Below, piece by piece: positions 20,262 to 28,102 of a stretch of 64,000 nt of DNA. Position 1 is the stretch's first letter, and every line of letters begins with the position of its first letter. The DNA comes from Treponema sp. Its GTDB lineage: Bacteria > Spirochaetota > Spirochaetia > Treponematales > Breznakiellaceae. The translations under genes and the position numbers were made by a program. The DNA lies in NCBI GenBank assembly GCA_009784975.1, contig WQXG01000001.1, positions 62,001-126,000 on the forward strand. The letters run 5' to 3'. The notes beneath the pieces are model-generated. The model had not been told where the DNA came from, searched no databases, and worked only from the letters and a program-made list of their open reading frames with translations.

Positions 20262-20290
20262 TTGACAAAACATCGTAATTTTTATATGTT
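20262..20290 (+). promoter_or_regulatory. sigma70-like promoter of the attenuator/MFS unit
   Basis: TTGACA 20262-20267, 17-bp spacer, TATGTT 20285-20290. Confidence 0.6.
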
Positions 20291-20332
20291 TGTAAGACCG
20301 AAGTATTTCGGATACAGTTTTGGAGGTTTACC

Positions 20333-20407
20333 GTGTTGAACAACCGTGTTGCAATTATTATTAACATTCTCGTTATTACACGACCGGTTGTCGGTAGGGT
20401 ACGCTGA
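20333..20407 (+). CDS. putative branched-chain amino-acid leader peptide VLNNRVAIIINILVITRPVVGRVR
   Basis: SD ggagg (20322-20326) then GTG, 24 codons, TGA; 12 of 23 non-initiator residues are I/V/L; followed by antiterminator/terminator structures. Confidence 0.75.
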   Translation: MLNNRVAIIINILVITRPVVGRVR

Positions 20408-20450
20408 GACTGTTAAAAAGCGGCAAAAGCGTGCGCTCGCGGCAATCGGT
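20383..20450 (+). promoter_or_regulatory. putative antiterminator helix (20383-20404 with 20429-20450)
   Basis: Hand pairing gives 19 bp (several G-U) in a 22-nt arm with three mismatches; overlaps the 5' arm of the terminator. Confidence 0.65.
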
Positions 20451-20478
20451 AAAATGGTTGCTGCGGGCGCTTTTTTTT
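20433..20478 (+). terminator. intrinsic terminator/attenuator upstream of MFS gene
   Basis: 13-bp stem gcgctcgcggcaa / ttgctgcgggcgc (two G-U) followed by TTTTTTTT (20471-20478). Confidence 0.85.
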
Positions 20479-20500
20479 GCTTTAATCAAAGGAGTCCATT

Positions 20501-21736
20501 ATGGACACAATGACGAGCCGCGCCAGGTTTTATCCTGTGCTTGCGGCAATTGCTATTCAGCTAACGCTCGGGATAGCTTACATTTGGAGCGTTTTTCAGA
20601 CAGGCGTCGCTAACAGTATTTTCGGCGGCGACAATGCAGCGGCAGGGCTTACGTTTTCTCTTCTGCTTGCCACGCTGACTATCGGAAGCGTGTTTGGCGG
20701 CAAATTGGCTGTCAGGTATTCTACCCGCCTTGTTGTGTTTATCGGCGGTATTATTTTAAGCGCAGGTTTTTTTCTCGCTTCTTTTGTAACGGCTGCCAAT
20801 TCATGGCTGTTATGGATTACCTACGGGGTTATGGGCGGTATTGGCATGGGGTTTACTTATTCCACTACAATTGCCTGCGCCCAAAAATGGTTTCCGCATA
20901 AAAAAGGATTTGTTACAGGGATTATCGTTTCTGCGCTTGGGTTCGGCGGAGTCGTGTTTACGCCGATTGTTGAAAGATCAATCATTCATTTTGGCGGTGC
21001 AGGTTTTGGGGAACCAAAAACTTTTATAGTTCTTAGTGTTGTATTTCTGGTTGTTTGTTCCATAGGCAGTATTTTTCTTAAAAACCCTTCCGGTGAATAC
21101 ATGGCAAAATATGCTGTTTCAAACGCTTCTGCGGTAAAAATCGTAAAAGATTATACGCCGTCAGAAATGCTTAAGAAACCTCAATTTTATTTTATAGTTT
21201 TTTCTTACATGCTTGCATGTATGGGCGGACTTATGATGATTGGTTTCGCAAAACCCATTGCGGTATCAAAGGGGCTTGTTGAAACCGCTACCATCGGTGT
21301 TCTTGCAATTTCCATGTTTAATTCGCTCGGGCGTCTGCTTTGGGGTTTGATTTCAGATAAAATCGGAAGAAAAAATACGATTATTATTCTGCTTACCGGA
21401 AACGCCATACTTTCTCTTTTTGTAACAGCGGCAAACGGTTACCTTATTTATGTATTGATTGCCTTAATCGGGTTTTTCTACGGCGGGCTTATAAGCACAT
21501 TCCCGTCGCTGACAGCCGACACTTTCGGCGCGAAACACATGGCAACGAACTATGGATTTGTGCTGCTGGGTTTTGGCGCCGGCGCTATTATTTCTTCTCA
21601 GATTGCGGGGACATTCAAAAATATTGCAGCAGATGATGTTACTCTTATGTTCCCGGCATTTGTAATCGCTTCCTGCTGCGCTGCTGCCGGAATTATTATG
21701 ATGTTTGTTTTAAAGGTTATGGCAAAACGAGCCTGA
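20501..21736 (+). CDS. MFS transporter, OFA (oxalate/formate antiporter)-like family
   Basis: 12-TM MFS; GIGMGFTYSTTIACAQKWFPHKKGFVTGIIVSALGFGG; SD ggag. Confidence 0.85.
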   Translation: MDTMTSRARFYPVLAAIAIQLTLGIAYIWSVFQTGVANSIFGGDNAAAGLTFSLLLATLTIGSVFGGKLAVRYSTRLVVFIGGIILSAGFFLASFVTAANSWLLWITYGVMGGIGMGFTYSTTIACAQKWFPHKKGFVTGIIVSALGFGGVVFTPIVERSIIHFGGAGFGEPKTFIVLSVVFLVVCSIGSIFLKNPSGEYMAKYAVSNASAVKIVKDYTPSEMLKKPQFYFIVFSYMLACMGGLMMIGFAKPIAVSKGLVETATIGVLAISMFNSLGRLLWGLISDKIGRKNTIIILLTGNAILSLFVTAANGYLIYVLIALIGFFYGGLISTFPSLTADTFGAKHMATNYGFVLLGFGAGAIISSQIAGTFKNIAADDVTLMFPAFVIASCCAAAGIIMMFVLKVMAKRA

Positions 21737-21778
21737 CATTTTCTTTGAATTAATGTATTATAAATGCGGAGAAAATTG

Positions 21779-22636
21779 ATGCACAGATATTTTAACTGCA
21801 TAATGCATAATTCAAGCGAAGGTCAGCTTTTAATCGGAGAAGAAAAAACTGCCATCTTTGACTGCGGAATGGCATTTTGTGCGCAAGAAACAATACAGAG
21901 CGTGCAAAATGCCCTCGCAGGCAGGCCTTTGGATTATATATTTTTAACGCATACCCATTATGACCATATCGGGGCGCTTCCGTTTTTTATAAAAACATGG
22001 CCCAATGCGCGTGTCGTAACATCACAGGCAGGAGCTGCTGTATTGTTAAAGGATACGCCTCGCAGGGTTATCCGTGAATTATCGGTTAATGCCGCAAAGA
22101 GGGAAGGCGCCGCGTTTGATTTTGTTTACAGTGATGATGTGTTTAAAGCTGATATTATCGTAAGCGAAGATAGCAGTATTTCATTGGGCGGGCTGTCGGT
22201 AACGGTATTGGAAACACCGGGGCATACAAGAGATTCGCTTTGCTTTTTTATTCCGGAGCTGGAACTGCTTATCCTTAATGAGACGCCGGGTGTTTTGATG
22301 CCGGACGGATCGATGTATCCCTGCTATCTGACCAGTTACAGCGATACGATCAACTCTATCCAAAAATGCCGCCGGATACCTTATAAGTTTTTGGCGCTGC
22401 CGCACCGCGGAATTGCGGAACAGGAAGATGCAGACGGATATTTTGATAAAGCTTTCAGCGCCAATCGTGATTGCCATGATTTTATCATCAATATGAAAAA
22501 TAAAAATTACAGCGAAGATAAAATGCTCGATCTGTTTTATCAAAAATACGGCAGCGAAATTCTTTTAAAATACCAGCCAAAAGAAGCTTTTATCGCAAAC
22601 GCCCGCGCTACCATAGCGTGCACCAAAATGAATTAA
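21779..22636 (+). CDS. MBL-fold metallo-hydrolase
   Basis: THTHYDHIGALP, ETPGHTRDSLCFF. Confidence 0.9.
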   Translation: MHRYFNCIMHNSSEGQLLIGEEKTAIFDCGMAFCAQETIQSVQNALAGRPLDYIFLTHTHYDHIGALPFFIKTWPNARVVTSQAGAAVLLKDTPRRVIRELSVNAAKREGAAFDFVYSDDVFKADIIVSEDSSISLGGLSVTVLETPGHTRDSLCFFIPELELLILNETPGVLMPDGSMYPCYLTSYSDTINSIQKCRRIPYKFLALPHRGIAEQEDADGYFDKAFSANRDCHDFIINMKNKNYSEDKMLDLFYQKYGSEILLKYQPKEAFIANARATIACTKMN

Positions 22637-22660
22637 TGTCTTCTATGGAATCAACCGATA

Positions 22661-24904
22661 ATGAAGCGGAGGAATGTGAGCTTGTCGTTTTTTGCGGATT
22701 TTAAGCATAGATTTACATCAGATTTACCCTTTAAACACCGGACAATAACCGTAGTTATTGCTGTTATTTTGGGGCTTTGCAGTATTTTTCTGGGATTTTC
22801 ACTGTTTAACGCTCTTTTTGGAATAGGGCTTTTTCCGTCTGCTGCCGGCAGATTTTTCGCGCATTCCTTTGGGATACTTTCCCTTCTGATACCTGCCCAT
22901 TTTGCTTTTGCCGCTTTCATCCTTGCCGACCCAAAGTGGCGTCCTGACAGAATATTTTTTCTAAGCGGTATTATTGTGCCGTTTTTAACTCTTGCTATCG
23001 GGTTTTCCTTTATTCGTGATTTTGAGACCCGGTCGCTGCAATCTGCTTTTTTAAACTTCACAGGAAAAACCGGATTTAGCATGCTTGTTATTTTTCTTAC
23101 TGTTATAGAAGTGGTTCTTCTGAAAATATTAAAAAATATTTTGTTTAACAAAGAAAACAGCAATTTATCCAAACAGGTAAATTTTCTTCCTCCTCCGGCT
23201 GAACAGCAGGCGGAGGAAGAGATAATTGAACAGCAGGAGAAAATAGAAGCCCCTGTTGTTTACATTGTTTCAGAGAGCGATTTAATAGAAGAAACAATAG
23301 AAGATACGGCAATAGAAGAAATAAATGAAGAGCCTGAGGGTGGGACCCCTCTGCAAAAAGAAATTTCTGAAGTAGCCGATAATCCCGATCTGCCCGAAGA
23401 TGCCGTAACCCGCGCCCTGGAAGAAGCTGAAGCTGCTGCTCTTGCGCACGCTGAACAGGTTCGTCTAAGAAAAAACAGCGGTTCGCGTTTTAAAAAATAC
23501 AAAGTTCCTGTTGATATATTGAACGAATATCCTGACGGTGAATACTGGATTATTGATCAGGCTACCAAGGATGCTGCAATTGCGTTAAAGGAAACGCTCG
23601 AAGAATTCAGGATTCAAGCCGAAGTTACCGGTATCAGAAAAGGTCCTGTAATTACAATGTTCGAGATTCTTCCTGCGCCCGGAGTAAAACTTTCCAAAAT
23701 TGTAGGACTGGCTGATAACATCGCTCTGCGTCTTGCGGCATCTTCTGTGCGAATTGTAGCTCCTATTCCGGGAAAACACGCTGTAGGCATCGAAGTTCCC
23801 AATGCAAAGCGCAATATCGTATCTTTTAAGGAAATTATCGAAGATGAACTGCGGTCGGATAAAAAAATGGAGCTCCCTGTTGTTATGGGTAAAGATATTA
23901 CAGGCGAAGCGCAAACAGTCGACCTTGTTCAAATGCCTCATCTTTTAATTGCAGGCGCTACAGGATCAGGTAAATCCGTCTGTGTTAATTCAATTATTCT
24001 TTCGATACTTTACCAGCTTCATCCTGCCGAATGCAGATTGATGCTTATCGATCCCAAAATTGTTGAATTAAAATTGTATAACGATATTCCGCATTTATTA
24101 ACGCCGGTTATAACTGAGCCAAAAAAAGCTTTTCAGGCTCTTCAATACTGCATCTACGAAATGGAAAGGCGTTATGCCTGCCTTGATTCAATGGGAGTGC
24201 GTGACATCCGCAGCTACAATAAGCGCATTAAAGATAAAAATATCGCGCAGGAGCATCTGCCTTACATCGTGGTAGTCATTGATGAATTTGCAGACCTTAT
24301 GACAACCACAGGCAAAGAGCTCGAATCAACTGTGGCAAGATTGGCAGCAATGAGCCGCGCTGTCGGTATTCATCTTGTGCTTGCTACCCAGCGTCCGTCA
24401 ATTGACGTGATAACAGGGCTTATCAAAGCCAACATCCCCAGCCGCATTGCATTCATGGTAGCCAGTAAAACCGACAGCCGCATCATAATCGACATGGTAG
24501 GCGCGGAAAAACTTTTAGGAAAGGGCGATATGCTTTACTCCGGCGTTGTTGATCCGTTCCCCATCCGTATGCAGGGAGCGTTTGTTTCCGAAGAAGAAGT
24601 TGAAGCTGTTGTTGAACATGTTAAAACTTTCGGCAAGCCGGATTATATTGACGATGAAATTTTCTTTGAAGAGGAAGAAGAATCAAGCATGTCGCTGTTT
24701 TCTGACGGCGGAGATCCTTTATATGAAAAAGCGCTGGAGATTGTTATACAGCAGGGTAAGGCAAGCGCAAGTTATATTCAGCGCAGATTGAAAATCGGAT
24801 TTAACCGCGCTGCAAGACTTATTGACGAAATGGAACATAATGGGGTAGTAGGTCCTGCACAGGGAAGCAAGCCAAGAGAGTTATTGCGGGGATACGTAAT
24901 TTAG
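22661..24904 (+). CDS. ftsK: DNA translocase FtsK/SpoIIIE
   Basis: HLLIAGATGSGKSVCVNSIILSILY, VVIDEFADLMTT, LATQRPSIDVITGLIKANIPSRIAF, C-terminal gamma-type winged helix. Confidence 0.96.
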   Translation: MKRRNVSLSFFADFKHRFTSDLPFKHRTITVVIAVILGLCSIFLGFSLFNALFGIGLFPSAAGRFFAHSFGILSLLIPAHFAFAAFILADPKWRPDRIFFLSGIIVPFLTLAIGFSFIRDFETRSLQSAFLNFTGKTGFSMLVIFLTVIEVVLLKILKNILFNKENSNLSKQVNFLPPPAEQQAEEEIIEQQEKIEAPVVYIVSESDLIEETIEDTAIEEINEEPEGGTPLQKEISEVADNPDLPEDAVTRALEEAEAAALAHAEQVRLRKNSGSRFKKYKVPVDILNEYPDGEYWIIDQATKDAAIALKETLEEFRIQAEVTGIRKGPVITMFEILPAPGVKLSKIVGLADNIALRLAASSVRIVAPIPGKHAVGIEVPNAKRNIVSFKEIIEDELRSDKKMELPVVMGKDITGEAQTVDLVQMPHLLIAGATGSGKSVCVNSIILSILYQLHPAECRLMLIDPKIVELKLYNDIPHLLTPVITEPKKAFQALQYCIYEMERRYACLDSMGVRDIRSYNKRIKDKNIAQEHLPYIVVVIDEFADLMTTTGKELESTVARLAAMSRAVGIHLVLATQRPSIDVITGLIKANIPSRIAFMVASKTDSRIIIDMVGAEKLLGKGDMLYSGVVDPFPIRMQGAFVSEEEVEAVVEHVKTFGKPDYIDDEIFFEEEEESSMSLFSDGGDPLYEKALEIVIQQGKASASYIQRRLKIGFNRAARLIDEMEHNGVVGPAQGSKPRELLRGYVI

Positions 24905-24911
24905 TGGTATA

Positions 24912-26108
24912 ATGTATACCATGACTGAAAAACTTTTATTTTTATTTATTCCAATTGTTCTTGTTATTACCCTTATGGCAGCTTCATGCCCGCCGCCGCG
25001 TGAGATGCCGGAATATGATCCGGCTGAACTTCTTGCTCTTCCCGGATTCGGCATCGGTATAAACATCGGCAACACTCTGGACAGCATCGGTACCAACACC
25101 TGGCTTGCAGGGGAGACCGGCTGGGGAAATCCCAGGATAACCAAAGGTTTTATTCAGGCGTTAAAAGGGCATGGTTACAAAACCATCCGTTTGCCGGTTA
25201 CCTGGGCGGAAAACATCGGTCCTGCTCCCGCATATACAATCAATGCGGCATGGATGAATCGCGTAGAAGAAGTTGTTAACTGGATCCTGGAAGAGGATAT
25301 GTACTGCATCTTGAATCTTCATCATGACGGCGGTCATTCCGACAAAAGCTGGATATTAAAAATGTCAACTAACGAGGCGGAAGCGCTTCATCAGTTTGAA
25401 ACCGTATGGAATCAAATTGCGCAGCGTTTCAGAAACGCTTCAGATAAATTAATTCTGGAATCGATGAACGAGGTTGGCTTTGATGATATCTGGAACCGCT
25501 GGGCTCAGGATCAGTCGCAAAAACCGGAAGCATACCGCAAACTAAATGCGCTGAACCAGTCATTTGTTAGCATCGTTCGCGCCTCAGGCAGCATCAACGC
25601 AAGCCGTCCGCTACTTATTGCAGGTTATTGGACAGATATTGATGCCACCTGCGACCCGTTGTTTAAAATGCCGCAGGATACAATCGCAGATAAGCTAATT
25701 GTTTCTGTTCATTATTATACTCCTCCTCAATTTTGCATTGCAGAAGATCCCAACACAAGCTGGGGTTTCAGAAACGATTGGGGAAACAGAACTACCTCCG
25801 CTGCGGATAATGCCGAACTTGCCGCTCAAATGGAAAAACTAAAAGTTAATTTTCTGGACAAGGGCATCTCTGTAATTTTGGGAGAATACGGCGCGACAAA
25901 AAAGAATAAAATCGAAGAAGGCCGTATCCGCTGGATGACAGCCGTAACTCAAATGTGCATAGATTACGGCATTTGTCCTGTGCTTTGGGATACTGGAATC
26001 AATCCTGCGGCAAATAATAATTCCGGCGAAATCCGGCGCAACCCGCCTTATAGCATGAGCAATACTTTAAAGCGGGTAATGGCGCAGTTAGTGACAGCAT
26101 CAGAATGA
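24912..26108 (+). CDS. lipoprotein glycoside hydrolase family 5 (endoglucanase-like)
   Basis: GINIGNTLDS, TIRLPVTW, YCILNLHHDG, LILESMNEVGFDD, VILGEYGATKK. Confidence 0.9.
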   Translation: MYTMTEKLLFLFIPIVLVITLMAASCPPPREMPEYDPAELLALPGFGIGINIGNTLDSIGTNTWLAGETGWGNPRITKGFIQALKGHGYKTIRLPVTWAENIGPAPAYTINAAWMNRVEEVVNWILEEDMYCILNLHHDGGHSDKSWILKMSTNEAEALHQFETVWNQIAQRFRNASDKLILESMNEVGFDDIWNRWAQDQSQKPEAYRKLNALNQSFVSIVRASGSINASRPLLIAGYWTDIDATCDPLFKMPQDTIADKLIVSVHYYTPPQFCIAEDPNTSWGFRNDWGNRTTSAADNAELAAQMEKLKVNFLDKGISVILGEYGATKKNKIEEGRIRWMTAVTQMCIDYGICPVLWDTGINPAANNNSGEIRRNPPYSMSNTLKRVMAQLVTASE

Positions 26109-26626
26109 AGAAAAAAATATCTGTTTTAATTCTGATGTTTGTTATTTCCGGAATTTGTTCAGCTGGTGAAACATCACCGTCGGGTACAGTCAGATTTAAT
26201 CTTGCAGATAATTTTATAAATTTACATAACGCTCTTCCGGGTATTTATATAACATGGACTCCGTATATTCTGCCGAATCTTGGTATACCTGTTCAAGTTG
26301 ATATTAATTTTGGCTGGGGTGTATTGCCGGGTATTCAAATTTCATTATTAAGCGGAGTTGAATATATTCCAATAGGACCAAAAGGTAAAAAATTAAATGG
26401 GCTTTTTATCGATGCAAAAATCGGCTTGTCTCTTTTTTATAATGAAAATGTAAATCTCTATTTTGTTTCCAAAGCAAATGTTGGGTATCAGTTTGTAACA
26501 AAAAGAGGATTTGTTTTTACGCCCGGCGCCGGTATTGTGTATAACATGCGAGGCGGAATGTGGGGGCCAATTGGAATAAACTTAATGCTGGATGCCGGTT
26601 TTTCCTACAACAGGGAGAAAAAATGA
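26105..26626 (+). CDS. small secreted protein, probable outer-membrane beta-barrel
   Basis: Signal peptide MKKKISVLILMFVISGICSAG; alternating hydrophobic/aromatic strands; overlaps flanking genes. Confidence 0.6.
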   Translation: MKKKISVLILMFVISGICSAGETSPSGTVRFNLADNFINLHNALPGIYITWTPYILPNLGIPVQVDINFGWGVLPGIQISLLSGVEYIPIGPKGKKLNGLFIDAKIGLSLFYNENVNLYFVSKANVGYQFVTKRGFVFTPGAGIVYNMRGGMWGPIGINLMLDAGFSYNREKK

Positions 26627-27525
26627 AATCACTAAAAATAATTTTTGCAATATTTTTTATATGTCTTTCTGTCTGCGGATGCACAATTATAGTGCTGGAA
26701 TTATTTTCTGATGTTTTTGACAGGGTAGAAGGCGATGATCTTCTGCGTGCCTGGACGGCAGGGTATCCCCGCGAGGAAGTGCATTTCTATTCCAGCTGGG
26801 GAGGAAGCAGCAGCAAACTGCAGGGTTTTGTTTACGGAAACGATAACGATAAAGGTTTGGTTGTAATTTTACACGGCTTGCAATCTTATGCCGATGAATA
26901 CGAAATAGCAATTTCATTTTTTGTTGATAACGGCTGGCGGGTATTTGCCTACAACAACACAGGTGTAGACGGCAGCGAAGGAAACAGCATGCGCGGTTTG
27001 TCTCAGGGAGTCATAGATCTTAAAGCGGCGCTTGATTATATTAACAGCAAAAGCGCTTTTAATGATTTGCCTGTTATGCTGGCGGGTTACAGTCTTGGTG
27101 GCTTTTCTGCCTGCGCAGTGTTAAATTATGATTATCGGATAAATGCCGTTGCCAGTTTCGCCGCGTTTAACAGTACGCAGGAAGTCTCGGAATATCAGGT
27201 TGTATCAGAGATAGGGGGCATTTATTATTTGCTTACTCCGCAGGTTTGGGCATTGGAAAGGCAGATATTCGGAGACATCGCAAAACTAACCGCAATTGAC
27301 GGAATAAACAAAGCCCAAATCCCGGTATTAATTATACATTGTTCCAGCGACGATGTTATTCCTGCCAATTCAGTTTCGGTATATTCCCACAGGTCAAGAA
27401 TAACAAACCCTTATACAGAGATTATTTTCCTTGACGGCGATGATATCTTTGGGCACTTTTTTAAACGTTATCCCAGGCTTGGTTTATACGAACAGGTCAA
27501 TCTTTTTTTTGAAAACGCAAGGTAA
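26623..27525 (+). CDS. lipoprotein alpha/beta hydrolase
   Basis: Lipobox LSVCGC; LVVILHGLQSYADEYE, LAGYSLGGFSA, VLIIHCSSDDVIP; start trimmed to ATG 26623. Confidence 0.85.
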   Translation: MKSLKIIFAIFFICLSVCGCTIIVLELFSDVFDRVEGDDLLRAWTAGYPREEVHFYSSWGGSSSKLQGFVYGNDNDKGLVVILHGLQSYADEYEIAISFFVDNGWRVFAYNNTGVDGSEGNSMRGLSQGVIDLKAALDYINSKSAFNDLPVMLAGYSLGGFSACAVLNYDYRINAVASFAAFNSTQEVSEYQVVSEIGGIYYLLTPQVWALERQIFGDIAKLTAIDGINKAQIPVLIIHCSSDDVIPANSVSVYSHRSRITNPYTEIIFLDGDDIFGHFFKRYPRLGLYEQVNLFFENAR

Positions 27526-27614
27526 TTCCAGCGTTGACAGTGGGTTTTTCTGCCACTTTATCTGCCACTTTGTAAACTTATAAAAATAAGAACACCTTTT
27601 GTTGGGAAGTTCTC

Positions 27615-27647
27615 CCCGTAAGTCTATATACCATATAGACTTACGGG
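27615..27647. repeat. perfect 15-bp inverted repeat with 3-nt loop
   Basis: cccgtaagtctatat-acc-atatagacttacggg, 2 bp from the 3' end of tRNA-Lys. Confidence 0.9.
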
Positions 27648-27649
27648 TA

Positions 27650-27722
27650 TGAGCCGCGCTGGATTCGAACCACCGACCACCGCCTTAAAAGGGCGATGCT
27701 CTGCCAACTGAGCTAGCGGCCC
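27650..27722 (-). tRNA. tRNA-Lys(UUU)
   Basis: GGGCCGCTAGCTCAGTTGGCAGAGCATCGCCCTTTTAAGGCGGTGGTCGGTGGTTCGAATCCAGCGCGGCTCA; anticodon TTT; CCA not encoded; T-stem has one G-G mismatch. Confidence 0.93.
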
Positions 27723-27773
27723 AATAATAACCTATTCTTTAATTTATAAAAAAAACCATAATGAATCAAGTGG

Positions 27774-28088
27774 TTATTTTCGGTTTTTTAACTCAAATTC
27801 CTTGCGTTCTATTTGCTCTTTTACAAGCGATATTTCTTCCAAAATTGTGCGGATTTCCAGCGTATCGCGCTCAATTGATGTTTGCATCCGCTCGGTAAAT
27901 GCTTTGTAAGCCTCGTTTCCAAGCCGGGATATGAGTTTTGACGCCTGGTTTTCCAGTTGTTTGATGTCCCACATCAGTAAACCGCGTTCCCCCAGATCCT
28001 GCGCTTTTTCGCCCGCTTTGATGGCAAATTCCTTTGATGCCGCCCAGCCTTGTTCCAGCAGCTCTTTCATTCTTTCGCTAAAAGTCAT
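27774..28088 (-). CDS. small coiled-coil protein, unknown function
   Basis: Charged helical sequence; SD upstream; between tRNA and phosphatase gene. Confidence 0.6.
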   Translation of the reverse strand: MTFSERMKELLEQGWAASKEFAIKAGEKAQDLGERGLLMWDIKQLENQASKLISRLGNEAYKAFTERMQTSIERDTLEIRTILEEISLVKEQIERKEFELKNRK

Positions 28089-28102
28089 AATTTTCTCCTT
28101 GT

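Noticed and set aside
27526-27614. Integrase remnant next to tRNA-Lys (minus-strand reading ..KWQIKWQKNPL..)
   Set aside because: Too short to assign to a tyrosine recombinase; only the general integration-scar idea is kept as a low-confidence finding
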